A DNA stretch of 31,205 bases, taken from assembly GCA_046047235.1 (NCBI GenBank), contig JBJOII010000039.1, positions 1 to 31,205 on the forward strand, written 5' to 3'. Position numbers and translations under genes: made by a program. The notes below the pieces were generated by a model that searched no databases, was not told where the DNA came from, and worked only from the letters and a program-made list of their open reading frames with translations. Shown here in pieces: positions 16,197-24,205 of the stretch (the first letter of the stretch is position 1; every line of letters starts with the position of its first letter). This DNA comes from JBMTVN01 sp046047235 (lineage in GTDB: Bacteria; Verrucomicrobiota; Verrucomicrobiia; Limisphaerales; JAHDYP01).

Positions 16197-16234
16197 AACG
16201 CCCTGTCCGCCTGCGGACAGGGCGTTCGCTTTTT
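16197..16234 (+). terminator. Rho-independent terminator after pilC/gspF
   Basis: A 14-base perfect inverted repeat (AACGCCCTGTCCGC with its complement from 16213) and a very small loop, followed by CGCTTTTT. It starts 17 bases after the stop codon and is the clearest intrinsic terminator in the window. Confidence 0.92.
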
Positions 16235-16282
16235 GCCAATGGTGCTTGCAGGATCAGCCCCCTTGTTCTTTGCTAATCCCCC

Positions 16283-17773
16283 ATGGCCAAGGTCCTAATC
16301 GCGGACGACGAAGTTACAATGGTGCAAATGATCGCGGAGCTCCTCCGTAATCAAGGACACGAGGTGTTTCCCTTCACCAACGGAAACGCCGCCCTCGAAG
16401 CGATCGAATCCGTCAGCCCCGAACTGGTCGTCAGCGATCTCTACCTCGATAAAACCCGCGCCCAAGGCCTCGATATCCTCAGTAAAGCCCGAGCCCTCAA
16501 CCCGCCCGCCATAGTCATCATGATGACGGCCTTCGGCTCCATCGAAACCGCCGTCGGCGCCATGAAAAGCGGAGCCTACGACTACCTCGAAAAACCCTTC
16601 AAGGTCGACGACTTCCTCCACTGCGTCCAAAGAGCCCTCTCCTATAACGACGCCATCTCCGAAAACGTCTACCTCCGCAAACAACTCAAACGTAAATACC
16701 AGTTCAGCCAAATCGTCGGACAGTCCCCCCGCATGCAGGACGTGTTCAAACTCATAGAACGCGTCGCCGATACCGATAGCACCGTCCTCGTACTCGGTGA
16801 AAGTGGCACCGGAAAGGAACTCGTCGCCAAAGCCCTCCACTTTAACAGCCGACGCCAGCTCCACCCCTTCATCCCCGTCAATTGCAGCGCCCTCCCCGAA
16901 GCCCTTCTCGAATCCGAACTCTTCGGCCACCGCCGCGGAGCCTTCACCGGCGCCATCACCGATAAAAAAGGCCTCTTCCAGGAAGCTGATGGCGGCACCA
17001 TCTTCCTCGACGAAATCGGCACCATGTCCCCAGTGCTCCAAAGCCGGCTCCTCCGAGTCCTCCAAGAAAAAGAAGTCCGCCGTGTCGGCGATACCACCCC
17101 AGTCCAAGTCAACGTCCGCGTGGTCGCCGCCACCAACGAAAACCTCGAGGAACGAGTCAAGGAAGGCACTTTCCGCGAAGACCTCTTCTACCGCCTCAAC
17201 GTCATCCCCGTCGAACTACCCGCTCTCCGCGACCGTAGCGACGACGTCGCCCTCCTCATCTCACACTTCCTCCGTAATCGCGTCCACCGACTCTCCGGTA
17301 AACCCTTCCAAATCACCCGCCAGGCCGTCGAAGCCCTCGCCGCCCACTCTTGGCCAGGCAACGTGCGCGAACTCGAAAATGCCGTGGAACGCGCCTGCGC
17401 CCTCGCCGATTCCCCCCTGCTCCGCCTTCATGACTTTCCCCCCGTCATCAGCGCAGGAATCAATGAGCCCGAATCAGATACCACCTTCACCGCCCTCCAC
17501 GAACCCGCAGGCCGTATCTTCGGACTCCAGTCCGATGGCAAACCCATCGAAGCACCCAAGGCCACCGCTCCCACCAACAACACAACCAGCACTGATGAAG
17601 CCGATACCCCGGCTATGACCACGCTGAAAAACTTCATCCGCTCCCAAGAGGTCAACCATATCAACCGCGCCCTCGCCCAATCCAACGGCGATAAGGAACA
17701 GGCGGCATCCATCCTCGGCGTCAGCCTCGCCACGCTCTACCGCAAACTCGCCGATAACGACATGGAAGGCTGA
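16283..17773 (+). CDS. NtrC/PilR-type sigma-54-dependent response regulator
   Basis: 496 residues in three domains. The receiver (1-120) has Asp8/Asp9, phosphoacceptor Asp52 (VVSDLYLD), Thr82 and Lys104. The AAA+ sigma-54 interaction domain spans about 143-375, with Walker A GESGTGKE (172-179), the GAFTGA sigma-54 loop (219-224), Walker B GTIFLDEIG (239-247) and the arginine-finger region ending in SWPGNVRELENAVERA. A linker of about 70 low-complexity residues precedes a C-terminal Fis-type helix-turn-helix (about 462-492, AASILGVSLATLYRKLADND). It activates sigma-54 promoters when phosphorylated. Downstream of pilC it may be PilR-like, controlling pilin genes, but no histidine kinase (PilS) is adjacent. 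The ATG at 16283 follows a 102-base gap with the terminator. Confidence 0.93.
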   Translation: MAKVLIADDEVTMVQMIAELLRNQGHEVFPFTNGNAALEAIESVSPELVVSDLYLDKTRAQGLDILSKARALNPPAIVIMMTAFGSIETAVGAMKSGAYDYLEKPFKVDDFLHCVQRALSYNDAISENVYLRKQLKRKYQFSQIVGQSPRMQDVFKLIERVADTDSTVLVLGESGTGKELVAKALHFNSRRQLHPFIPVNCSALPEALLESELFGHRRGAFTGAITDKKGLFQEADGGTIFLDEIGTMSPVLQSRLLRVLQEKEVRRVGDTTPVQVNVRVVAATNENLEERVKEGTFREDLFYRLNVIPVELPALRDRSDDVALLISHFLRNRVHRLSGKPFQITRQAVEALAAHSWPGNVRELENAVERACALADSPLLRLHDFPPVISAGINEPESDTTFTALHEPAGRIFGLQSDGKPIEAPKATAPTNNTTSTDEADTPAMTTLKNFIRSQEVNHINRALAQSNGDKEQAASILGVSLATLYRKLADNDMEG

Positions 17774-17841
17774 CCTCTCCTCGCGCAGGGGCAAGCTCCA
17801 CAAGCCCACCCACGCAGCAGCCATCACGGCCCCGCCACCGC

Positions 17842-18981
17842 TCAGTGCAAATCCAATACGTCCCGCCCCGGTAACTCCGGAAACGCCCCGTGCGGCTCCC
17901 GCTGATACCAATACGCCACCGAAGCCACATCATCCTTCAACGGCAAATACCGCCCGCCCGATTGCCAGCCCAACGCCTGAATGGTCACCCGCAAATCCTT
18001 GCGAAACCGAATCGGATCAGTCACATGCCACCGGTATAACCCAAAACGCTGCTGGGACTGATACAATCCATCCGGTCGAATCACCTGCGACAACCCGCTA
18101 TACGGAGTGCTGAACTCCTGATACCTCCCCTGCGAGTCAAAGTTGTACGACCCGCAGAAATAATCCTCTGTCCCCGTCCCGCAGATCGTCGGAAAGGTCC
18201 CGTCCCCATCCATGAAAAACTTAATCTCCCCCTCACCCCACCAACCCGTGCTGTGAACCTCCCACGCCATATACGTCCCCACATAATGCCCCTCCCCCTC
18301 CACCCCATCCAAAATGGTGTAAATCCCCCGCTCCCTCAAAGGATCCTCACGCCGAAACTGCGCGTGAAAATAGGCCGCATCCTCCCCCACCTCAGTCAGC
18401 ACATAATCAATCTGGTAATACAGCGTCGATGTGTCATCCGATAGATTCTCCATCGTGATCTTCGCCTTCCGCCGAAACGGCATGGTCCAATAACAGTTGA
18501 ACGCACTCCCCGGATTCACACACACCGCCAGGGAATTCAACTGCGCATACCTCCCCCAACCCGAAGCAAAAAAATCCCCCACCGGACACTCAATCGAAGG
18601 CGTCTCCTCCCCATCCCAATACACCCGCAAAATCGACCACCGCCAGTTCCCCGTCGGCGTCAGCCAAATGTGCTTGATCACCCCAGGCCCCTCAATCTCC
18701 GCCATCGTAAACGTCGACTTCGCCGGAATCCGAACATACGGCGACACTTTCCACCCCTGACCCAAATCCCTCGCCGCCGGTAACGCCGGCCCATCCTCCG
18801 ACATCCCCCCCTTCCCCTTCTCCCCAGTGAAATTCTCCGGACTTATCGAACGGGATTCAGCGCTGGAAAGCCGATGCAAATTCCCCATCCCAACTTCCAG
18901 CCCATCAAACCCAGCAGCATTACTGTAACCCACCACAAGCAAGGAAATGGAAAGAAGTAAACCAAATCTACTACGTTGCAT
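17842..18981 (-). CDS. DUF2961 / GH172 family secreted protein (likely glycoside hydrolase)
   Basis: 379 residues from the ATG at 18981, which opens a signal peptide (MQRSRFGLLLSISLLVVGYS to NAA); the 12-codon upstream extension is unlikely. DUF2961 features include IEGPGVIKHIWLTPTGNWRW, LRVYWDGEETPSIECPVGDF, NCYWTMPFRRKAKITMEN and, centrally, GWWGEGEIKFFMDGDGTFPT then CGTGTEDYF. Family GH172 was founded on DUF2961 proteins acting on fructofuranosides and D-arabinofuranosides, with two glutamates in these central motifs as catalytic residues; Glu250/252 and Glu272 here are the candidates. The substrate is not deducible. It is followed in the window only by a convergent gene and is near the sugar isomerase-like gene upstream, suggesting a small carbohydrate unit. 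Confidence 0.85.
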   Translation of the reverse strand: MQRSRFGLLLSISLLVVGYSNAAGFDGLEVGMGNLHRLSSAESRSISPENFTGEKGKGGMSEDGPALPAARDLGQGWKVSPYVRIPAKSTFTMAEIEGPGVIKHIWLTPTGNWRWSILRVYWDGEETPSIECPVGDFFASGWGRYAQLNSLAVCVNPGSAFNCYWTMPFRRKAKITMENLSDDTSTLYYQIDYVLTEVGEDAAYFHAQFRREDPLRERGIYTILDGVEGEGHYVGTYMAWEVHSTGWWGEGEIKFFMDGDGTFPTICGTGTEDYFCGSYNFDSQGRYQEFSTPYSGLSQVIRPDGLYQSQQRFGLYRWHVTDPIRFRKDLRVTIQALGWQSGGRYLPLKDDVASVAYWYQREPHGAFPELPGRDVLDLH

Positions 18982-19058
18982 TTCATGAGATCTATTCACA
19001 CCAGATCCCACTGTCACGCCAAATCCCCCACCCCCCCCCTACCACCGCAATACCAACC

Positions 19059-20000
19059 CTATCCCGCCCCCAACCCTCCAAATACCCCACGCGCATACCC
19101 CACCGATAACCGATGCGCCGCCACCACACCCATAGTGTGCGCACTCGACGCCTCCACCGCCTGCTCCAACACCACATGCGGCCTCACCCCCGCATCCTCC
19201 AGCAACTGCACCAGTCCACGATAATCAATATCCCCGTCCCCCAAGGCCTCCGTCCATACCCCATCCCTCGATTGCCTCACATGCAACTCACAAACCCGCG
19301 AACCATAAAGCTTCACCACATCCTCCAAAGCCACCACCGAATTGCCAGCCCCACGAAACACCCAGTGCGCGTCCAAACACAAACCCACCAACTCCGGATC
19401 CGTCCCCACCATCATGTGATGAAACTCCCGCCCCGCCTCCCTCAACTCAATGTCGTGATTATGGTAAGCCAAACGCATCCCCAACCCCTTCAGCCGCTCC
19501 CCAAGCCGGTTCAAAGCAGCAGCCTGACAACGCAACTGGGAATCACTCTTGTTCGCCGCACCACCCCACTGAATCGGACTCGGATTCGTCACCACAATCC
19601 TCGCCCCCCCGCGCCGCGCCGCCGTGGCCAACATGATAACCTGCTCCTGACTCCGCTCCACCTCACCCGGCTCGTGCAGCGTGCTGTTCACATAAAATGA
19701 CCGCATCTCCAAACCATGGCGACGCAACAGCGGCAGCAATCTCTCCACCTCATCCACCGACCCAAACGACGGCTCAAAACCGTCCAAACCCGACTCCCGA
19801 ACCTCCCCCAGCGCCTCATCCAAACCAGCCCCAAAATCCTTGCCCTCCCTCCCCCAAAAAACCTGCCACACATACTGATTGCAGGATAAATGAAGCCGGA
19901 CATCCGCCTCAGCTGCCCTCCCCAGCCCAACACGCGAAGCCACTACCCCCCCACCCACCGCAAACAGACCTCGCCCCAATAAGTTTCTTCGGGAAATCAT
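19059..20000 (-). CDS. Tat-exported sugar phosphate isomerase/epimerase-like TIM barrel
   Basis: About 313 residues from the ATG at 20000, which has GAGG six bases upstream. ATGs or GTGs at 20012 and 20027 are alternatives. The N-terminus MISRRNLLGRGLFAVGGGVV is a twin-arginine signal, so the enzyme is exported folded. The AP-endonuclease-2/xylose-isomerase-like barrel carries likely metal ligands Glu76 (GFEPSF), His180/His182 (YHNHDIEL), Asp210/His212 (CLDAHWV), His240 (ELHVRQ) and Glu279 (VVLEQ). Many such Tat-exported proteins occur in Verrucomicrobiota and Planctomycetota, where they probably act on keto- or aminosugars, but the substrate is unknown. It lies 77 bases upstream of the GH172 gene on the same strand. 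Confidence 0.85.
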   Translation of the reverse strand: MISRRNLLGRGLFAVGGGVVASRVGLGRAAEADVRLHLSCNQYVWQVFWGREGKDFGAGLDEALGEVRESGLDGFEPSFGSVDEVERLLPLLRRHGLEMRSFYVNSTLHEPGEVERSQEQVIMLATAARRGGARIVVTNPSPIQWGGAANKSDSQLRCQAAALNRLGERLKGLGMRLAYHNHDIELREAGREFHHMMVGTDPELVGLCLDAHWVFRGAGNSVVALEDVVKLYGSRVCELHVRQSRDGVWTEALGDGDIDYRGLVQLLEDAGVRPHVVLEQAVEASSAHTMGVVAAHRLSVGYARGVFGGLGAG

Positions 20001-20117
20001 GCCCAACCTCATGCCACCCCAAACCACACTCCGCCATATAAAAATCCACGCTCAAAAACCAGTCGACAGCCCCCATCAACGCAACTAGCTTGAAGAACAA
20101 CGCAAGGGATCGCGGCC

Positions 20118-20702
20118 ATGACCAAGCTCACGCTTCAAGGTGTAACGCACCCCGGGACATTGGAACTGGCAGACGGCATGGTCAGCCTCGGCCGAAACCC
20201 CACCAACGACCTCCGTATCCCCGACCCCACGGTCTCTTCCTTCCATTGCGAGATCATCACCGCCGATGAAACCGTCCTCGTCCGTGACCTCAGCTCCACC
20301 AACGGCACCTTCATCAATAACAAATCCATCCGTGAATCGTTCCTCCGTCCGGGCGAAACCCTGAAACTCGGCGAAGCCGAACTGCGCCTCGTCGCCACCC
20401 CATTGCCCCGGGAGGAAACCAGCCCACCGCCCGAACCCGCCCCACCCGCAGCTCCCCAGCACGAATACCCCTGCGTGAACCACCCCAATTCTCAAGGTGT
20501 CGCCCGCTGCACCGCCTGCCACAAAGTCTTCTGCCAAACCTGCATCAAACCCGTCGGCCTCCGCGGCGGCCAGTCCCGCTTGTTCTGCCCATCCTGCGCC
20601 CAACCCTGTGAACCCATCGCCCCCTCCACAGCTCCCCCACCCAAAAAATCCCTCCTCGGTCGCCTCACCCAGACCATCCGTATCCGGCTAGGACAACGCT
20701 GA
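20118..20702 (+). CDS. FHA-domain protein with C-terminal zinc-cluster
   Basis: 194 residues. The N-terminal forkhead-associated domain (about 1-95) is a phosphothreonine-binding module with the canonical residues in SLGRNPTNDLRI, VSSFHCEI and VRDLSSTNGTFIN. A Pro-rich linker follows. At about 117-163 there is a cysteine/histidine cluster: CVNHPN, CTACHKVFCQTC and FCPSC, resembling a B-box or zinc-ribbon fold. The C-terminus is basic (KKSLLGRLTQTIRIRLGQR). It ends four bases before the ATP-grasp gene, so the two are very likely co-transcribed. The pairing suggests that phosphothreonine-dependent recruitment controls the peptide-ligase system downstream; this is inference. The upstream divergent gap is about 117 bases. 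Confidence 0.88.
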   Translation: MTKLTLQGVTHPGTLELADGMVSLGRNPTNDLRIPDPTVSSFHCEIITADETVLVRDLSSTNGTFINNKSIRESFLRPGETLKLGEAELRLVATPLPREETSPPPEPAPPAAPQHEYPCVNHPNSQGVARCTACHKVFCQTCIKPVGLRGGQSRLFCPSCAQPCEPIAPSTAPPPKKSLLGRLTQTIRIRLGQR

Positions 20703-20706
20703 GACG

Positions 20707-23196
20707 ATGCACCCCGAGACTCCCGCGTCCCTGCTCCAGGGCTACCCCCAGCCCACCCCCACCCCCGATGAGTGGTTCGAACACAACCACCAGCTGCTAC
20801 CCCACATCTCCCCCCTGCTCTCCGCCCTCAATAAACTCGGCCTCCCAGAATTAACCCATCGCCGTGAAACCGCACGCCGCATGATGCGGAACCACGGCAT
20901 GAACTATGACGCACTCGGCGACCGCCAAGGCCTCGAACGGCTCTGGGATATCGACCCCCTCCCCCTCCCCATCTCCGCACCAGAGTTCTCCCTCCTGGAA
21001 ACCGCACTCCGCCAACGCTGCACGGTCCTGAATGCACTCCTCGCCGACTGCTATGGCCCCCAAAACCTGATACGAGACCAGGTCATCCCCGCCTCCATTC
21101 TCCACGCCAACCCGGGCTTCCTCTACCCGGCACACCAACTCCCCCCTGCACAAAACCGATACCTCGTCCTGCACGCCGCCGACCTCGCCCGCAACGCCAA
21201 CGGCCAATGGCAAGTCCTCGCCGACCATACCCAAACCCCCTCCGGAACCGGCTACGCCCTCGAAAACCGCCTCGTCATCCTGCGTATCCTCCCCGAAGAA
21301 TTCCGCACCTGCCAGGTCCGCCGGCTAGCCGCCTACTTCCAATACCAACGGGAAACCCTCAGCCACCTCGCCCCCAACCCCAACCACACCAACATCGTCT
21401 TCCTCACCCCCGGCCCGCACGCCCAAAACTACTTCGAACACGCCTACCTCGCACGCTACCTCGCCCTGCCCCTCGTGGAATGTACCGACCTCACCGTCCG
21501 ACAATCCAAAGTGTTCCTCAAAACTCTCGAAGGACTCCAGCCCATCGACGTCATTCTCCGCCAAACCCCGGACAACCAACTCGACCCCCTCGAACTGGGA
21601 GACGCCGCCATCCATGGCGTCCCCGGCCTCCTCCAAGCCATCCGTAGCGGCTCGGTCGCCCTCGTCAACCCGCTCGGATCCGGACTCGCCGAAGCCCCCG
21701 CATGGTCCGCCTTCCTCCCACAAATCTGCGAATACCTGCTCCACGAACCCCTCCTGCTGCCCTCCACCCCCACCTGGTGGTGCGGTTCCCCCCACCACCT
21801 CCAAACCGCCCTCTCCCAGTTCGATACCCTCCAGTTCCGCCCTGCCTTCAACCCCGACTCAGAACCCTCCACCCCCTCCAAACTGCACCCCAAAGACAGG
21901 GACGCCCTCCTCAGGAATATCCAGAATAACCCCCACCACTACGTCGCCCAACCCCTCCCCCAACTCTCCGTAGCACCCGCCCTCCTAAACAAATCCATCC
22001 AGCCCCACCCGGTCCTCCTCCGCACGTTCACCTGCCACGGCCACGAAGGAATCGAAGTCATGCCCGGTGGCCTCACCCGTATCCTCACCCAGTCCGCCTC
22101 CCCCCACTCCTCACGCAGCGGCGGCACCACCAAGGATACCTGGATTCTCTCCGAAACCCCCGTCGCACCCGTCAGCCTCATCCATACCCCAACCAGCACC
22201 GCAAGACTCGAACGCGCCGCCGCTGAAGTCCCCAGCCGTGTCGCCGATAACCTCTTCTGGCTCGGTCGCTATAGCGAAAGACTCGAGGACCTCGCCCGCA
22301 CTCTCCGCTGTATCCTCACCCGCCTCGTCAGTGAAGCCTCCTTCGATAAAACCCCCGACCTCCTGGGCCTCGTCCAAATGATGGTCCACCTCGAAATCCT
22401 CCCCGATCAGTTCAAACACGACTTCCCCATCCGAACCCTCGCCCGCGAAACCCACGCACTCATCCACGAAACCCACCGCCTCGGCACTCTCCCCGAACTC
22501 CTCAGCCGTCTGCACCGCATCACCTGGAACGTCCGCGACCGCCTCTCCACCGATACCTGGCGCACTCTCAACCGACTCCAAAACGATGCCCGCCCAGCCT
22601 CCCGACACCCCAGCCTCGCCGACAGCCTGCTCCTCCTCAATAACCTCATCGCTAACCTCGCCGCCCTCACCGGCCTCCAGTCCGAAAATATGACCCGCGG
22701 CCACGCATGGCGGTTCCTCCAGCTCGGACGCCGACTCGAACGAGCCGCCAATATCACAACTCTCACTCTCGCCGGCCTCCACACCCAGGATGAACATCTC
22801 CGCGTCCTCGAACCCATGCTCGAAATCGCCGACAGCACCATGACCTATCGCCGACTCTACTTCGCTCAACCCCTCCTCGCCGGAGTCCTCGACCTGCTCC
22901 TCGCCGATGAAACCAACCCCAGAGCCCTCGCCTTCCAGCTCGCCAGCCTCCAGGAACACAGCACCCACCTCCCTAACCCTCCCACAATCACCCCGGGTAA
23001 CGACCTCACCGATAGCATCCACCAAGCCATCCAAACCCTCCAATCCGCCCAACTCGACCACCTCGAACCCGTCATCTCCAACGAACGCCGCCTCCAAATC
23101 ACCCAAACCCTGCGAGATATCACCGCAATCCTACCCCGCCTCTCCGACCACATCACCCATCGCTTCTTCAGCCACGCCGAAACCCGCGTCAGCTGA
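20707..23196 (+). CDS. Circularly permuted ATP-grasp / alpha-E domain fusion protein
   Basis: 829 residues, a fusion of two proteins that are often separate. The N-terminal half (about 25-470) is a circularly permuted type 2 ATP-grasp domain (DUF404/DUF407 type): RRMMRNHGMNYDALGD, LNALLADCYGPQNLIRDQVI, and LVNPLGSGLAEAPAWSAFLP with LCL-type strand segments. The C-terminal part (about 515-825) is an alpha-E (DUF403) domain starting SRVADNLFWLGRYSERLEDL. These proteins are predicted ATP-dependent carboxylate-amine ligases making an unknown peptide, and they form conserved clusters with transglutaminases. The FHA gene lies four bases upstream and the transglutaminase starts six bases downstream. 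The product has not been identified for this type of cluster. Confidence 0.9.
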   Translation: MHPETPASLLQGYPQPTPTPDEWFEHNHQLLPHISPLLSALNKLGLPELTHRRETARRMMRNHGMNYDALGDRQGLERLWDIDPLPLPISAPEFSLLETALRQRCTVLNALLADCYGPQNLIRDQVIPASILHANPGFLYPAHQLPPAQNRYLVLHAADLARNANGQWQVLADHTQTPSGTGYALENRLVILRILPEEFRTCQVRRLAAYFQYQRETLSHLAPNPNHTNIVFLTPGPHAQNYFEHAYLARYLALPLVECTDLTVRQSKVFLKTLEGLQPIDVILRQTPDNQLDPLELGDAAIHGVPGLLQAIRSGSVALVNPLGSGLAEAPAWSAFLPQICEYLLHEPLLLPSTPTWWCGSPHHLQTALSQFDTLQFRPAFNPDSEPSTPSKLHPKDRDALLRNIQNNPHHYVAQPLPQLSVAPALLNKSIQPHPVLLRTFTCHGHEGIEVMPGGLTRILTQSASPHSSRSGGTTKDTWILSETPVAPVSLIHTPTSTARLERAAAEVPSRVADNLFWLGRYSERLEDLARTLRCILTRLVSEASFDKTPDLLGLVQMMVHLEILPDQFKHDFPIRTLARETHALIHETHRLGTLPELLSRLHRITWNVRDRLSTDTWRTLNRLQNDARPASRHPSLADSLLLLNNLIANLAALTGLQSENMTRGHAWRFLQLGRRLERAANITTLTLAGLHTQDEHLRVLEPMLEIADSTMTYRRLYFAQPLLAGVLDLLLADETNPRALAFQLASLQEHSTHLPNPPTITPGNDLTDSIHQAIQTLQSAQLDHLEPVISNERRLQITQTLRDITAILPRLSDHITHRFFSHAETRVS

Positions 23197-23202
23197 AATA
23201 CC

Positions 23203-24177
23203 ATGCGCTACCAAATCCGCCATACCACCCGCTACCTCTACGACCACGTGATCTCCGTCTCCCACCACCTCGTCCGCACCCACCCCAGAAATCTCCCCAA
23301 CCAAAACTGCCTCGAATTCCAACTCACCACCTCCCCCAACCCAACCTCCGAAACCACTCACCAGGACTACTTCGGCAATACCACCAGCCTCCTCACCATC
23401 GAAGGCCCCCACCAGGAATTCAGCGTCACCGCCACAAGCCAAGTCGATCGCCAACCCTCACCACCCCCCAACCCCGGCTCCACCCCACCTTGGGAAACCA
23501 TCCGTGACCAGTGCCTCAACAATCACCCCTCAACCCTCGAAGCCATACCCTTCCTCTTCCCCTCCCCCATGATACCGAGATCCCCAAAACTCGCCGATCT
23601 CGCCCGCCCGTTCTTCAGCCGCAATCGACCTTGGATCGATGCCCTCACCGACTTCATGAACCATGTCCACCAAACCTTCTCCTTCGACCCCACCGCTACC
23701 CAAGTCACCACGAAAGTCGAAACTGTCCTCACCCAAAAACGCGGCGTCTGCCAGGACTTCGCCCACCTCACCATCGCCGCCCTCCGCTCCCTCGACCTCC
23801 CCGCCCGCTACGTCAGTGGTTACCTCGAAACTCTACCCCCCCCCGGCCAACCAAAACTCACCGGAGCCGACGCCTCCCATGCCTGGATCTCCGCCTTCCT
23901 CCCCAACGTCGGCTGGATCGACCTCGACCCCACCAATAACCTCTTCCCCTCCAGCCAGCACATCACTGTCGCCTTCGGACGTGACTTCCAGGACGTCAGC
24001 CCCGTCCGCGGTGTCCTCGTCGGCGCCGGCAACCACCAGCTCTCCGTCGCTGTCGATGTTCAACCAATCACCCCAACAACCAACAACCAACAACCAACAA
24101 CCAACAACCAACAACCAACAACCAACAACCAACAACCAACAACCAACAACCAAGAACCCCTAAACCTTAAACCTTAA
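23203..24177 (+). CDS. Transglutaminase-like cysteine peptidase with repeat tail
   Basis: 324 residues, cytoplasmic (no signal). An N-terminal bacterial transglutaminase-like beta domain (about 1-85, RYQIRHTTRYLYDHVISVSH) precedes the papain-like transglutaminase core. The catalytic triad is visible as Cys183 (RGVCQDFAHL), His226 (DASHAWISAF) and Asp242 (WIDLDPTNN). From about residue 290 the chain becomes PTTNNQQ repeats encoded by a 7-base minisatellite, and ends EPLNLKP. In this cluster type the enzyme probably cleaves or cross-links the peptide made by the ATP-grasp partner; the substrate is unknown. It is six bases after the ATP-grasp gene, so this is one operon. The repeat tail is not part of the known domain. 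Confidence 0.9.
   Translation: MRYQIRHTTRYLYDHVISVSHHLVRTHPRNLPNQNCLEFQLTTSPNPTSETTHQDYFGNTTSLLTIEGPHQEFSVTATSQVDRQPSPPPNPGSTPPWETIRDQCLNNHPSTLEAIPFLFPSPMIPRSPKLADLARPFFSRNRPWIDALTDFMNHVHQTFSFDPTATQVTTKVETVLTQKRGVCQDFAHLTIAALRSLDLPARYVSGYLETLPPPGQPKLTGADASHAWISAFLPNVGWIDLDPTNNLFPSSQHITVAFGRDFQDVSPVRGVLVGAGNHQLSVAVDVQPITPTTNNQQPTTNNQQPTTNNQQPTTNNQEPLNLKP
24075..24151 (+). repeat. 7-base minisatellite (AACAACC x 11) in the transglutaminase 3' end
   Basis: Eleven perfect tandem copies of AACAACC, then one variant copy (AAGAACC) and a second short TAAACCT-type repetition at the stop codon. Because 7 is not a multiple of 3, the protein repeats every 21 bases (NNQQPTT), and all three frames through the repeat are open. 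Gain or loss of one unit would shift the frame of the last few codons. Confidence 0.95.
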
Positions 24178-24205
24178 ACAATACTCAAAACACCGCCGCT
24201 CCTCT

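Noticed and set aside
22111..23106. A 331-residue minus-strand open frame over the ATP-grasp/alpha-E gene
   Set aside because: Antisense to a strongly supported protein, with no recognisable motif and the same Gly/Glu-rich shadow composition.
24075..24151. The AACAACC array as a CRISPR or other spaced repeat
   Set aside because: There are no spacers; it is a simple 7-base tandem repeat inside a coding region.
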